This document shows, one piece after another, positions 1 to 11,966 of a stretch of DNA of 64,000 nt; positions within the stretch are counted from its first letter, which is position 1, and the number at the start of each line of letters is the position of its first letter. A program made the position numbers and the translations under genes. Source of the stretch: Bursaphelenchus xylophilus (lineage: Eukaryota; Nematoda; Chromadorea; Rhabditida; Aphelenchoididae); contig CAJFCV020000004.1 of assembly GCA_904066235.2 (NCBI GenBank), positions 806,001-870,000 of the forward strand. The letters are read 5' to 3'. The notes under the pieces were generated by a model. That model saw only the letters and a program-made list of their open reading frames with translations, ran no database searches and had not been told where the DNA came from.

Positions 1-1098
1 CAATAAGACACGCCCGTCTTCTTTACAAGGGGTTTCTCGAGATAAACGAGATAAAGTTCCATCTATTTTTCGGCCCAAAAATAGACCAACAATGATGTGA
101 AAATAGACAAAACAGGATGTTTGAATGCAAAAAAACATGTTACATACAACAAATTGGGTCGGGACTTTTCCAGGAACATTGAGTCCGGTCTAATTTTAGG
201 GTAAAAAATATTGTTTTAGATCAAATCAAAGTTGTCATGTATAAGATAAATTTTGTTGCCAAAATGATTTGAAATCAATCGTAAAGTGTCAAACGGGGCT
301 TCCTAGAAGCCTCTAAGATCTGTGCTCGCATTGTAAAAACTGGCTTCATCAATATCGGCTATTATAAAAAAAATAAAAAAACGGCGGGAATTTGAATTTT
401 CAAAATTTTAAACCCCCTAAATACCTCAGATTGCTCACATTAGCCCTTAATAAACCCATTACTCCTCTTTTTCCAAACAAAAAGCAAAATTTTTGATGTT
501 TCATATATTATCCATGACAGCAATGATCAAATTTTTGAGACTTCTGACGCAAAACAGGAAAAAATTTCATTTCCTCTTGCAAAAATACGACTCTATGAAT
601 ATTTATTGCGCCTTTACATCGAGTTGTTGTCAGATTTTTGAGACAATTTGCATTTGCGTACAAAAAAACTTCCCCGTTCGAATAAAAACTCAATTTTCTT
701 TTGGGAAAATAAGTAAATGATGGTGAAAATACACCCCATCTGGACTGTGAATTTGTTTTTTACAGCTTAGTGATAAACTCCGAGGATATTTCGATATTTT
801 TTTGAGTAAATTTGTGAAAAATGTAAGTTATCGTCCAAAAATTGACGATATTTATGAAAATCGTATAAAAAATGATAAAAACCCAGCGTCAAATGTATTC
901 ATTATAGCCCAGACACATTCTATGGAATCTGATTGCCCTAAAAATCAAAAAACGCAAATAAAAACAACACCTACCATCCACTGGGAAGATAAATTTGATT
1001 ATTCATGAGGACTGATCCGCTGATCAAAATGTACCAACACGTTGCTGACTGGCCCTTCCTAAAATACGAAAATTAGCCTTCAAACGTCTCTAGCTTCA
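1..1098. other. AT-rich region without a recognised gene
   Basis: I find no exon chain here. The stretch at 360-410 contains a copy of the dispersed GGCGGGAATTTGAA motif, and 480-520 holds an ATATTATCCATG copy, a short motif repeated again near 1148, 1608, 1625 and 1893 and, reversed, near 4023. These look like debris of interspersed repeats rather than coding sequence. Confidence 0.5.
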
Positions 1099-1498
1099 TT
1101 AAATTTTAATCCTGCCAAAATAAAGTCATTTCAACAAAAAAAAATTATATTATCCATGATACCTGAACAAAATATGATCCTTGGGATGTCGTTCGTGCCT
1201 CGCCGTCTCCGCAATCGATTTCAACGGCCCATCGGCGAGGATGCGGAACACATCGAGCTGTCGGAGGTATAAGAATATCAACTTGATGTCCTGGAAATCA
1301 GTTATATTATTCTAGGCCAGCTTGACGAATAATATAAGAAAAACATCATCGATCAGTCCGATGTGACCTAAAAATCAAAGAGAAAAAGGGCAAAGCGACC
1401 TACCTCGTCCGTTCGTTCTCTCGATGGACGCCTAAGGGCATCAATCACCTTGTTGTTGTTCATGGGTGAGTTTATCGCGTTGTCATGGGCCAGACCAG
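1099..1498 (-). CDS. 3' exons of an unidentified minus-strand gene (partial, low confidence)
   Basis: Reading the minus strand, four short open segments with plausible splice sites are visible. They are 1404-1498 (acceptor TTTTAG, reading GLAHDNAINSPMNNN then KVIDALRR), 1327-1367 (HIGLIDDVFLILF), 1163-1290 (DIKLIFLYLRQLDVF, ending HPKDHILF) and 1099-1111 (RIKI and a stop). The last three join in frame. The first joins only if its donor is the weak GTCCAT site at 1424-1429 rather than the better GTAGGT at 1398-1403. The segments have a higher GC content than their surroundings, which supports coding. The middle part is hydrophobic and could be membrane-associated. I do not recognise the family. 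Upstream exons, if any, were not found. A short plus-strand frame overlaps (1186-1270), so strand is not certain. It could also be a decayed gene. Confidence 0.35.
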
Positions 1499-4127
1499 CT
1501 AAAATTAGGTGAAATAGGTTTTTTGAAAAGCATAAAATTCGTTTTCAAAGCTTCACGGACGAATTTCACAGATGAAACTGCAATTTTAAGGTAAAAATTA
1601 TATTATCCATGACGAAAAAATTATATTATCCATAAAAAATCAAAATAATTCAAGTTCAAGAGGCTCCTGGAAAGCTGAAAAACGACTAACACAGACACCA
1701 AAACATCAAATCCTTCAAGAATCATACGTTTTTCGGCTTAAAAATGGCCAATAAGCGATTTTTAAAAGGCCGATCGTGTCAAACCGAAAGCACTCAATTA
1801 TGACACAAACGGCCCAGCAATCCTTCGGACATGTGAGAGAAGTGACGAATTTTTATCCGACAGATCCATTTCCCAATCAACTCGAAAAAATTATATTATC
1901 CATGATAAGTCCAGAAAAATTTGATAAAAAACGGGTTTCCCGGCGAGTTGAGGGCGAGAAATGAAAGAATAAGATAAACTGGAGCATAATCAAGGTAAAC
2001 AACAGTTTTATCAAGGCAAATGAAATGGGAATTGATCAAAAACCGAAGGGAATTCGGGAAATTCATCTGAGCGAAGAGGATTTTGACAATTTTTCCAACT
2101 TGAACCGATCGCGTCGATCAAGCTCGCCCCTCTCGACAAAGCATAAAAACCACTGGTCCATTCAAAGCATTTGCACCTCACGAAAACTCCTCTCTCCCAT
2201 ATAAAAAGCCCTTCTTCTCCATTGTCTCTGTGGGACGCACGAAAAATGGGGGAATTCGGACGGAACCTCCTCGAATCACTGATCAAGACCGCCCGAGGAT
2301 CGAAGGGCTGTGAATTGACTCGCGAACACCCGCCGAGATTAGCGATCAAGCCCTTGCTTTTCGTTCGGATATTACTTTAGATGAAGGTGCAGGTAATTCG
2401 GCTTAATGAGGCGCTGTTTTTGCGAATGATGTGGGGGAAATTAGCCAAGAAATTAGTGGAAATGCAGTTGAGAACGTAATAAAATGGAAACCGATTAATT
2501 TAATCGGATTTACCTTCAGGAAATTGAATTTCCTCAATTTAGCAACAAAAATTGAAGGGTAATGTCGGAAATGGGCGAAAAAATGAACTTCCTCCTCAAA
2601 ATTCTCGGAATTTCCTGGCCTCTCACCTAGAGCAATAAAATCCGCTTATTTTCGACATAAATCACGGGTCCAAACCGCCCGTTTGCAGCCATCTTCCACT
2701 TGATCTTCCGAGAAAACACCTAAAAGTGGAAAAGACGGGGGAAAAATCAAAAACAAACCGAGTAATGATCCGAATGGAGAAAAAGCGAGTTAGACTGGAC
2801 AATGACGAGAGTGTCGCGCGCTTTTCCTCACCCGCTGCTCTCAACCAACGCGCTCTTTTCGCAGCCGAAAAGATCGCGCACCCCGAGTCCGAGGCAAAAC
2901 ATCCGAAGTGGCTCGCTGGAATCGGTTTCGAGTGCCGCAAATGATGTCATAACACAGAATGGTGGTCAAATCGTCGAAAACAATGATGCGCCAAGGTCGA
3001 GAAGCACGGAGATTTCGGGGAATTTGTTTTTTCTCCAAAAAATATTATTTTCGCACAGGTTTCATCGTATAACATCTCCCAAGTAGGGCGAAATGCCACA
3101 TAACCCGCGGATTTGATGAGAAGAATTTGCTGCGCATACCACAATATAAATAGAAGAAGCGAATGTCTTCTGACAACAGTATGAACACATTTTTACCACT
3201 TTTTATATTACACTAGATATCAGATGTAAAAAAAATAATTTTTTTTGCAAAAAATGAACATTTAATGTTGCAAAACACTTCATTAAAGTTAATACAGTAT
3301 CTTCAACGACTGCGTGTAAGTTTATTAGTATTTTTATGGGATTTTTTGGCCAAAAATTTTGGCCTTCGTGCAGGTTTCATCGTATAAGATGTCCAAAGTT
3401 TTATTAAATCATCACAAAGCCAAGCAATTTGATGGGATCAACTGTGGAAATGACAATAGCGACCATTAGACAGCAGTATCGTTGGTAGCAATGATTTGAA
3501 TGATTCCTGTCCCTTTCCGATATTACACTAGGCATCAGATGCAAAAATTTGCCGTTTTTCTTCAAAAAACAGGCGTTACATGCTTAAAAGTGCTTTATTA
3601 CAGTGAGCACTCCATTACGCATAACTATTTACGATCTGAATCACATATGCTCAACAGCATTTGCAATACGACAATATTTTTGTCGATGTGTCGAGCGCAC
3701 TGTGCATGAATTTGGGATTTTCACCGGGAACAAAACTCGAGCAGGTGCAATCGCTAAATTCATTATGTGTTTTTTTGTTTTGTCAGGGCGAGGGTTCTCA
3801 CCTGTTTTGTGGCAAAGAACGTTTAAAACTTTCTCGGCGATGGGGATTTCACCTGGTCTGGCTGAAGAAATTTCGAGGTTTCATAAAGTTTAGGCCGGCT
3901 TCCGAAGGCCGGTTGGGTCTTGTTGTGTTTCTAACAGTTTTGTTCGACAGTAACTTTATTATAGTTTGTTTAGTTCGCTTTTGGTTAAAAATCAAATTTT
4001 TTGCATTTTGGTTTGATGGTCATGGATAATATAAAAAAATGTCGTATAGCCCCAAAACTCAAAAAATATTGAAAAATTTACCTCAAAAGCGTCTATTTCT
4101 AGGCCGTTCGCAAAGCCGCTGGCGAGG
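1499..4127. other. Intergenic, no convincing gene
   Basis: Several frames of 60-110 codons are open around 2000-3000, where GC is higher, but none shows a splice chain or a family motif. A TATAAAA-like run lies at 2202-2208. Single copies of the TTTCATCGTATAA motif, also found as hairpin pairs elsewhere in the window, lie at 3059-3072 and 3374-3387. Confidence 0.4.
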
Positions 4128-4222
4128 TTCACGCACTGTGCGAAAGCAAAAGTTTGCCTTGCACTGTGCAATCTCTTGTTTTTCGCACCGTGCAATAGAC
4201 TCTTTCTGCACAGTGCAAACTT
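4128..4222. repeat. Small GCACNGTGC motif cluster
   Basis: Four or so copies of the near-palindrome GCACTGTGC/GCACAGTGC/GCACCGTGC occur within 100 bases. It is the first member of a motif family that forms long arrays elsewhere in the window. Confidence 0.7.
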
Positions 4223-4520
4223 CAAAAAAAGCGCTCCAGCGACACTACGAATGTTAGGTGCCATGCCTCAAAAACGAACCTTTAATTTTTGCCCATGTGG
4301 ACGTGAGGGTGGAAGTCACGATATGGCATTTCCTTTTTTTGGTATTTTACAAAAAAGGACTTTTGATGTTTAGAGTCACGCAATAGAATACTCGGTATCT
4401 TTTTGAAGTTCGAAAGGCTTATTTCTAACATATGTAAAGTCTTCGGGCAACGTCTAGAACAACACTTTCAGATTTTTCGATATTGCTGCGCCATGTACCG
4501 TAAATTGAATCTAAATTGTT

Positions 4521-4586
4521 AGGCGATGATTTGGATGGTCGGCGGACGCTCGGCGAAGGCTCGGCGGAGACTTGGCGAAAGTGTTT
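4521..4586 (-). repeat. Interspersed CCGCCGAG-type repeat copy
   Basis: A GC-rich segment with CGGACGCTCGGCGAAGGCTC, CGGCGGAGACTTGGCGAA and similar strings. The same segment recurs, in either orientation, at about 5648-5738, 10482-10569, 36600-36660, 36821-36920 and 39439-39551. It is not coding. Confidence 0.6.
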
Positions 4587-4906
4587 TACTTACCTTCGGT
4601 TATTATAACATATAAAACACTAAAAAACGAAGATCCGCAACTTTTATCGAGAAATTATTGATGTGAGTACAAGTAAAAGCTATCCTAGGCCCCGATCAAT
4701 CTGTCGCTGATTCGGAAATTCCTAATTTTCCATCTAGTATTATATTAGTCAGTCCAATTCCTCATTTCTCTGGAACCCATTTTTATTTCTTCTTTCCATT
4801 TTTTCCAACCCAACTATTCGACTTTTCCCTTATCACCATTGTAAATAATTATAACATACTCGGGTGAGCGCGTAAATATATTGTGGTCACGACTTTCCCA
4901 TAATCA

Positions 4907-4919
4907 ACTTTCCGCACAG
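4907..4919 (+). promoter_or_regulatory. Possible trans-splice acceptor upstream of the TRPV gene
   Basis: The sequence ACTTTCCGCACAG ends 26 bases before the start codon at 4946. Its pyrimidine-rich run and terminal CAG fit a nematode splice-leader acceptor, but a cis-spliced 5' UTR intron is equally possible. Confidence 0.35.
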
Positions 4920-4945
4920 CCCCCCAGAACACCGCACCACGGGCC

Positions 4946-7900
4946 ATGGGTAACATCGAAGGCAAAGAGAGCAAGCCCGCCGCCGACAAGGCCCAAATGA
5001 CGCAGCCGGTGGGCGCCAACGACCGACAATACATGCTGTACACGCTGGTGGACATGCATGGGGGCGGCGAGCTGATCCCCTGGATGCGGTATGCGCTGAA
5101 CAGCGGCGATCACAGTCTGATCGATGGGTACATGGAGACCAAAGTTTGTGTAAGTTGGAAGATACGATGGACACGGAGAAAAAAATAAAATTCCGCTTTC
5201 AGGACATGACCTACAACGGCGGAAAAGGTCGTCTGGAGTCCGTGGCCGAGCTGGTGAAACGCCGGAACAAGGAGAGAAATGAGAGGCTTGGAGCGTTCAG
5301 TCGAAAGAAAGGAAAGGGGAAAAGCGGCCCAAACATTTTGGATGACTTCAATCAGGAGAACAATCAAGGCGATCTGAAAAAAGGTACGGTAATTTGTAGG
5401 CACTGAAACTTGCTGTTTTCAGCGTTGAAACTGCTGGATGGAGGGAAAGGAGGAAAAGGTGATGCGAAATACCGAGAAATCGTTTGGAAACTCGATTCTA
5501 GAGGTAAGTTTGTGTGAAAAATCAAAAAAATGCCTTGTAAGACACTGCGATTAATGTCATACATATTCTCCTGGATATACATATACTTTCGCATCCCGAC
5601 TTTTCGGGTCGACGACAGTCCGAATCAACGCAAAATCGACTGATACGGGCAGGTGAATACACCAAAAAAAAGGTTGTAGGAATTGCCTACGAAGCCTGGT
5701 AAAGCCGTTCAACGCTCGGCGGAGACTTGGCGAAGACTTACAATATGTTCATTTTTTTTAATTTTAGCTATTTCTAACTCTAGTTTTCTTCTTTTTTTGA
5801 GGTGTTGTAACATATACAAGACCAAAATTCACGGGGAAAAAACAAAGATCAGTTAGGATATTATTGATGTGAGTACATAGAAAATACCTCAAGATAGGTG
5901 ATAAGCTATCCTGGGACCCGATCAATCTCATTATCTCTACTAAATAGGCCTTCTCCTAGCCTGTAGGAGTCTTGCATACATCATAGAAAAAATAATCTAA
6001 ATGCTCATCGTCAGATGTATTGCTTTGGTTTGTAAAACGCAGGTGTCCTTTGTGTAGTACTATACAATGGTAAACCTGATCCAGTGGCAGGAAAGGTACC
6101 ATTTTGCATCCGGGAAGTATCAAAAAAATGTGGCAAAATACCTCCCTTTCCAAGTGAAAAACTCCGATTTCAAAAACACGCCGGCTCATTTTGTGAGAGA
6201 GCCCTTCAAACCGGGGCTTTTTAATTGGAGAGGGAGGCATTTTGACACATTTTTTGATACTTCCCGGATGCAAAATGGCGTTTTTTACCACTGGATCAGG
6301 TCCACCACTGTATCTATATTCTATTTCCAGGCTCCATGGGAGAGAGTCTCCTCGGCTGCTGTCTGATGCAAGGCACCGCCGTCCACAACCAACTGGCCAT
6401 CAAATTGTTGGAGCAATTCCCCAAACTGGTCAATGACATCTTCATTTCCGAAGATTACTATGGCTTATCGCCATTGCATCAAGCCATCGTGAATGAGGAC
6501 CCATTCATGGTCAGTTACCTGCTTCAGAAGGGCGCCGAAATCAATCAACGTTGCTATGGCGCCTTCTTCTCGCCGGACGATCAGATCAGCAGCAGAACGG
6601 ACTCGCTGGAACATGAATACGTGGAAGTGAACTTTGATGACACCAATTATAAAGGGTGAGGTTTTTTCAATTTTTAAATAAAACAAAATTTTTTATTTTT
6701 TTTTTCACAGTGCAAAAAATTTTGAGAAAATTTGCACAGTGCAGATTTTTTTGGTCTTTGCACTGTGCAATTTTATTTTGTCGAGTTTTTTCGACTGCAC
6801 AGTGCAAAAAATATTTTTTTAATCTTTTCCACCGCATAATGCAGATTTTTTTGTCTTTGCACAGTGCAAAAAAAATATTTTTTTCGCATAGCGTAAAAAA
6901 ATTGAAACAGTAATTTTTTTAAATTTTTTATTTTCAAAAATCAAAAAAAAAAATTGCATCGTTTTTTCGGCAAAAACTTTGCGAATTTATACTATGCAGC
7001 TCAAAATCTCGAATAGGCCATAAAAAATTGCAATTCCAATCTTTTTTTCACAATTAGCAAAGTTTTATCATTGCACCGTGCAAAAATCCAAGTTTTTCAC
7101 TGCACTGTGCGTTTTCCAAGAAAAAAATTTTTCGCACTGTGCAAAAATCCCAGTTTTTTCTACCGCACTGTGCGTTTTCCGAAAAAAATTTTTTTTGCAC
7201 TGTGCAAAGATCCAAGTCTTTTTCACCGCACTGTGCGTTTTGCAAAAAAAAAATTGTTCGCATTGTGCGAAAATAATTTTTTTTTCATCGCACTGTGCGT
7301 TTTCCAAAAAAAATTTTTTTTGCACTGTGCATTTCGAAATACAAGAAAATAGTCAAAACCACGTTTAGAAAAATGTATTTTGGCGAATATCCCTTGGCAT
7401 TCGCGGCTTGCACCAATCAAGTCGACTGCTATCGTATTTTGCGAGCGCACCGTGCGGATCCCAACGCTCAGGATACGAATGGAAATACGGTGTTGCACAT
7501 GACAGTGATCCATGAGAATTTGGTGCGTTTGGATTGTAAATGAAGCAGCAGGCTATGAATTTTTTCTCAGTCGCTTTTGAGGTGACTATCACTGATAATT
7601 TTTAGGATATGTTCCGATTGGTCTACGAGACCGGTGGAAAATTGCAAATAATGAATAAACAGAACTTGACACCTCTTACACTCGCCGCCAAACTGGCTAA
7701 AAAGACGGTAAGTTCTGTTTAGCGACCATTCTATTAGGTTTTACCTTCGTATTTAGCTATTTTTCACCTTGAATTTAAAAAAAAATATTTTGTCAAATAT
7801 TTCGAGACAAATTTTTCCCGTATTTTACAAGTCCTCACCTTATTATTTCACCCATTTTCAACCTGATTTTGCCCAAAAATGACCTTACTTTAGCTGAAAA

Positions 7901-10900
7901 TCACCTGATTTTAGATGTTCGAGCAGATCCTCCAACTCGAAAGCAACGTAATCTGGCATTATGGGGATGCAGCTTCCACAGCCTTTCCGCTAGCCAAAAT
8001 TGACACAATTAATCAAGAAACTGGCGAGCTGAACGAGGATTCGGCCCTTTCTTTGATCGTTTACGGCGACAGCAAGGAGCACTTGGACCTTTTGGATGGA
8101 CTTTTGGAGGACTTATTGCAAGCGAAATGGCAAGCGTATGGTCGGAGAAGGTGTGTCGAGCATTATTCTTGAAGTTGAAATCGAAAAATCGAGAAAAAAT
8201 TTGAAAATTTATTTTCCCGCCAAAATTTGGCATTCTGTTTTATGGGCAGATTTGGATAAAATTTGATTAGATATATCATCTAGAAGTCTTTTAGAGACAT
8301 TTGACACTTTTTTCCAATGGTTTTTTCACCGAAAAAATAGAAAAATCAAGATTTTTTTTGCATTTTTCCCACAAAAATTCGGTGATTTTATCTTTCAGCT
8401 GGCAAAAATCCCTCTCCGCCTTTGTTGTTTACTACCTATTCTACTTTGTCGCCTTCATGACGCGCCCATTTTCCCTCAACACCTCGATTACGACCGACTT
8501 TTGGATCGAGGATGGCCAAGTGGACAATCGAAGCCATTCAACGCTGATCCATCTCACCGAACTGAACGACATCTACGAAAAAGAGACACACAACCCAATG
8601 TCGACGTTTTTGTACAAGTATTGGGCCAGCAAGCCGTCCTGTTTTTTGTTGATGTATTCCAGACAGGGATATCAGGGATATGTAAGAACGCAGTTTTTGC
8701 ACTGTGCAGAAACGGATTTTTTGTTATTTTTTGCAAGCAGTGTAATTTCTAAGCATTTTTTTAGTTGCACAGTCCGAAATTTTAGAGAAATTTTTTGCAC
8801 AGTGCATTAAGAGTGGCGACGATTTTTTTGCACGGTGCAATGAAAAAGGTGGCAATTTTTTGCACAGTGCAATGAATTTTTTTTGCACAGTGCAGTTTCT
8901 GAGCAATTTTTTATCTGCACTGTGCGAAGTGTTAGAATTAAAAGTGTTAGAGCAAAAATTTTAGCACAGAATTTTTTTCTTTAAAAAAAACAATTTTTTG
9001 CACAGTGCAGTAAGAGAGGCCACGTTTTTTTTTGCACAGTGCAATTTCTGGGCAATTTTTTGTTTTCACTGTTCAAAATGTTAGAGGAAATTTTATGCAC
9101 GGTGCAATAAGAGAAGAGACAATTTTCTGCAGAGTGGAATAAAAAAATTGCACAGTGCGGTAAGAGCTTCGACTAAAATTCTGCTTTTTTTTGCACAGTG
9201 CAGCCACAGTGGCAATTTTTTGCTCGCACTGTGCAATCAAAAAATTGTCTTTTGCACCGTGCGGCATTCGAGAAAAAAACTTTCCGCACCGTGCAGATAA
9301 AATACCGCCTTTCTGCACAGTGCAGGTTAGGAGAAAAAAATGAAAAATGAAAATTTTAGGTCAGAGCCTTCTGTGAGACCACGATAGTGCTGCTGGTTCT
9401 GATTCAAATCGTTATTGAGATTATTGAAATTCGCAGTGTTGGGAAGAAACGATATTGGCAAGTTTTGGTAAGTTGCTCGAAAAAAATCAAAAAAAAATGT
9501 TTTTGGCATTTTTCGATTGTAAAAGCTTGAGCTAAAATAAAAAAAAAGCAAGATTTTTATTTTTTTTGTCGGGAAAATAATGAGCACAATGTCTCGAAAA
9601 AACGTCAAGAAAATTGAACGACATTGCGCTCATTATTTCCCGACAAATGATATTTTTGTTAAAAAAAACTAAAAATATTTTTCATCATCTCAATTTTAAT
9701 CCCTAAAAATCACATATTTCAAAAAAAAAACTCATTTTTTCAGAAAGCTTTCCCCGCCAAAATCATGTACAAGATCAGCCTGATCATCACCATACTGGTC
9801 GTGCCGGTCCGCTTTTCCTGCGGGCTCGACACCACCTTCAACGCGATGCTCATCGCCGAGAACACGATGATTTTGGTGGCCGTTATCTTGACCACAATCC
9901 ACTTCCTCTTCTACTGTCGCGCGATCAAGTTCGTGGGACCGTTTGTCTTAATGGTATATACAATCATAACACGCGACATGTTCCGCTTCTTCATGATCTA
10001 TTTCATCTTTTTGATGGGCTTCTCGCAAGGCTTTTATTTGATCTTCCTGACCTGCGAACGCAGCTACCGGACGCACCTGATCGAAGTGGAGAATAAGACG
10101 TTCGATGAGGCGCGAAGGAGTGAGTTGACCTTTTGAGTTCTCAAATTCCAGTCGCGGAAGACAAGAACATAATGTCGATGCCGATCGAGTCCATGCTGCG
10201 TCTGTTCATCACCACCATCGGAGAGTTCACCGTCTTCTACCGCGAGCTGAACTCGTGCATGGCGCGCGACATGGCGGTGCTGGGGAAGGCGCTGTTCTTC
10301 ATCTTCGAAATGTTCGTAAGCCTTATGCAGTTCAATCTTCTGATCGCGATGATGACGAGGACATACGAACTGATTTATCGGACGCAAAAGGAGTGGAAAC
10401 GGCAGGTAAACTGATATATAGAAACTGCTGTGTGGCCTTTTCCATAGAAAAAAAACGAATTTTATCTTTTAAAATTTTTGCGTAGGGCAGGTGGACCAAA
10501 AAAAGTCGTAGGAAGCGCCTGCGAGGCCTGGAAAAGCCGTTGGATTCTTGGCGGGCGCTCGGCGGAGAAGTATATAATAGTAATAAGACGTAGTTTTTGG
10601 AACTTTGCGGTATTCCTCTCCTTCTCATTACCCACATCTGTCTCTTCTTCCGTCGTCATCCTAGTTCCTCAGATGGGCGGATTTTTGGGTCCACTCCTCA
10701 CAAGTTACAGCAGGCAATTGCTGCTCTTGTTTGTTGACCACCGCTTTGGCGATGATCAATGCGAAAACAGTACTTATTTGAGCGTAGTGCGCAAGAAACT
10801 TGTCAATTACCAACCTAGAGATAATTTTCAGTGGGCGCAAGTAATTTTGATGCTGGAGCTGTCGCTAACGCCCAAGGACCGGCTCATGGCGTTGCTGAAG

Positions 10901-11611
10901 TACTCGCGGCCCATTGGGACGGATAAGCGGCGCAGAGCGTTCGTTGTGAATCGGAAGGTGAGTTTGAACCGTTGTCTATCAATACGTTGATAACCTTCAG
11001 ATTGATCCGCTGAACGAGAGCGAAAGGATTTTGAAGGAGCGACAGGAGAGCGAGAAGAGGAAGGAGAAGAAGTTGTTGCTCAAGAGGAGATTGAAGGTAG
11101 GTGGAGTTGTTTTCAACGTAAGGTGAAACCGCTATAAAAGGCAGTCATGTACAATAAAACCTTCAAAAAAACGACTGTCACGGGTTGCATGTGTATGAGG
11201 GTCCCTAGTCTAGGTCCTATAAGTAAAATACAACGCAGGACAATAGACAAATTAGGAATATATATTTATTGCTTCATTAGCACAACCGCCGCAGCAAGGG
11301 AGAAACACACAGAATAATTCACACTTCTTCACACTGATTGGTTGGACGATTTCCCTTCCTTTTATAACAATTTTTCGGTAATTCCATGGGAATATGCAAA
11401 TTCTCACGCGATGTTGTGACACTACAACACATTATTGTCCCGACAGACTGAGATGAGTCTGTAGGGGAAATAATGTGGATTTGTCTGGAGCAGGACATGA
11501 AGTCTGCTGTACTTCATAAAATCTTTTCAGGGCTTCAAAGACGTCAAAACGGGTCTCCGTCCAATGACTTCGTATCTCACGGCGCCATCGCCAATGCCGC
11601 CGAGACGGTGA
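4946..11611 (+). CDS. TRPV-family cation channel (OCR/OSM-9-like), 14 exons
   Basis: Exons: 4946-5149, 5203-5383, 5423-5503, 6331-6655, 7369-7522, 7606-7707, 7915-8150, 8399-8681, 9360-9467, 9744-10119, 10152-10405, 10832-10957, 11001-11096, 11531-11611. They join in phase into about 868 residues, close to the usual nematode TRPV length. The protein starts MGN, a possible myristoylation site. Ankyrin-type repeats occupy about residues 155-400 (GLSPLHQAIVNEDPFMVSYL; YPLAFAACTNQ; GNTVLHMTVIH). The family motif ALSLIVYGDSKEHLDLLDG follows. Six membrane segments lie at about 431-452, 526-546, 569-585, 598-618, 636-660 and 728-751, with a pore loop around TTIGEF (704-709). Relatives form sensory cation channels in ciliated neurons. 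The last exon is less certain: the previous exon reads on to a TGA at 11130 followed by AATAAA. Intron 10 is only 32 bases. The OCR subtype is a guess; TRPV is secure. Confidence 0.93.
5648..5738 (-). repeat. CCGCCGAG-type interspersed repeat in TRPV intron 3
   Basis: This carries GCCGTTCAACGCTCGGCG, then GAGACTTGGCGAAGAC, matching the copies at 10482 and 39439 (the latter in opposite orientation). Confidence 0.6.
6065..6306. mobile_element. MITE with TIR CCTGATCCAGTGGCA, in TRPV intron 3
   Basis: The left end CCTGATCCAGTGGCAGGAAA is answered by CCACTGGATCAGG at the right. The inner parts TTGCATCCGGGAAGTATCAA and its complement extend the inverted repeat to about 100 bases per arm. Related copies are at about 20435-20875, 30325-30537 and 42193-42437. 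There is no coding capacity, so it is a non-autonomous DNA element. I did not find a clear target-site duplication. Confidence 0.75.
6708..7332. repeat. GCACNGTGC array in TRPV intron 4
   Basis: Many copies of TGCACAGTGCA/TGCACTGTGCG are separated by about 20-60 bases of T- or A-rich spacer. They form two blocks (6708-6890 and 7073-7332) that fill most of the intron. Frames read through the array are products of the repeat. Confidence 0.85.
8692..9328. repeat. GCACNGTGC array in TRPV intron 8
   Basis: The intron from 8682 to 9359 is almost entirely copies of GCACAGTGC, GCACTGTGC, GCACGGTGC and GCACCGTGC, with spacers rich in T and containing GAGA-like strings (AAGAGAGGCCACG, AAGAGTGGCGACG). 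Confidence 0.85.
9566..9648. mobile_element. Short foldback element (TGTCGGGAAAATAATGAGC) in TRPV intron 9
   Basis: TTGTCGGGAAAATAATGAGC at the left is matched by GCTCATTATTTCCCGACAA at the right, giving an 83-base near-palindrome. It is a shortened member of the family whose fuller copies are at 12785-12927, 24757-24905, 25813-25956 and 53464-53611. Confidence 0.75.
10482..10569 (-). repeat. CCGCCGAG-type interspersed repeat in TRPV intron 11
   Basis: GGGCAGGTGGACCAAAAAAA, CCTGCGAGGCCTGGAAAAGC and GGCGGGCGCTCGGCGGAGAA match the reverse complement of the copy at 39439-39551. Confidence 0.65.
11176..11421 (-). mobile_element. Solo LTR-like element in TRPV intron 13
   Basis: On the minus strand the 246 bases begin TGTCACAACATCGCG and end ACCCGTGACA (TG...CA with a short terminal inverted repeat). 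Inside, in order, are a TATA-like TTATAAAAGG and a polyadenylation-like AATAAA, as in a retrotransposon LTR. No coding part accompanies it. Flanks do not show a clean short target duplication, so the boundaries are tentative. Confidence 0.5.
11430..11477. mobile_element. Remnant of the TCAGTCTGTCGGG foldback family
   Basis: CATTATTGTCCCGACAGACT and GAGTCTGTAGGGGAAATAAT face each other across a few bases. They look like two end fragments of the mariner-type MITE family described at 53464-53611. Confidence 0.5.
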
Positions 11612-11920
11612 ACACACTACAACGGTTAACTTTATTACAATGCAAATTCTTTTATAACTAAGTAAATAGTCTACCGGCCTTGGTATTAAATTGGAATATG
11701 CTGCCAAAAGTCGGACGTTCTCTAATTTTTATATGCACGTATCTCCAGAGGGGCTCATTATTTCTTCTCTTTCTTTCAAACAGCTAAAAAACTCATCCAA
11801 TGACAACTAAAGACCATCGTCATCAAATATGAATGGACCTTGCCAAAATGCCCGCACAGATGAGCTCTGCAATCATTAATGCATACGACGGAATGCGCCG
11901 AAAATTTGTTTTTTATGATC

Positions 11921-11940
11921 TTCTTCCTTTTGTGTTTAGT
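11921..11940 (+). promoter_or_regulatory. Possible trans-splice acceptor upstream of the tubulin acetyltransferase gene
   Basis: The pyrimidine-rich TTCTTCCTTTTGTGTTTAG run ends at 11940, 26 bases before the start codon and about 330 bases after the TRPV stop. This is the spacing expected for a downstream gene in a nematode operon. Confidence 0.35.
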
Positions 11941-11966
11941 CTATTTGTCCTGTCATTTGGGGAAAC

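Noticed and set aside
2011..2349. 112-codon minus-strand frame
   Set aside because: No ATG context, splice partner or family motif; composition is compatible with chance in a moderately GC-rich stretch.
4898..4908. X-box (RFX/DAF-19 site) for ciliary expression upstream of the TRPV gene
   Set aside because: TTCCCATAATCAAC resembles the consensus but has an extra base and mismatches; not good enough to call.
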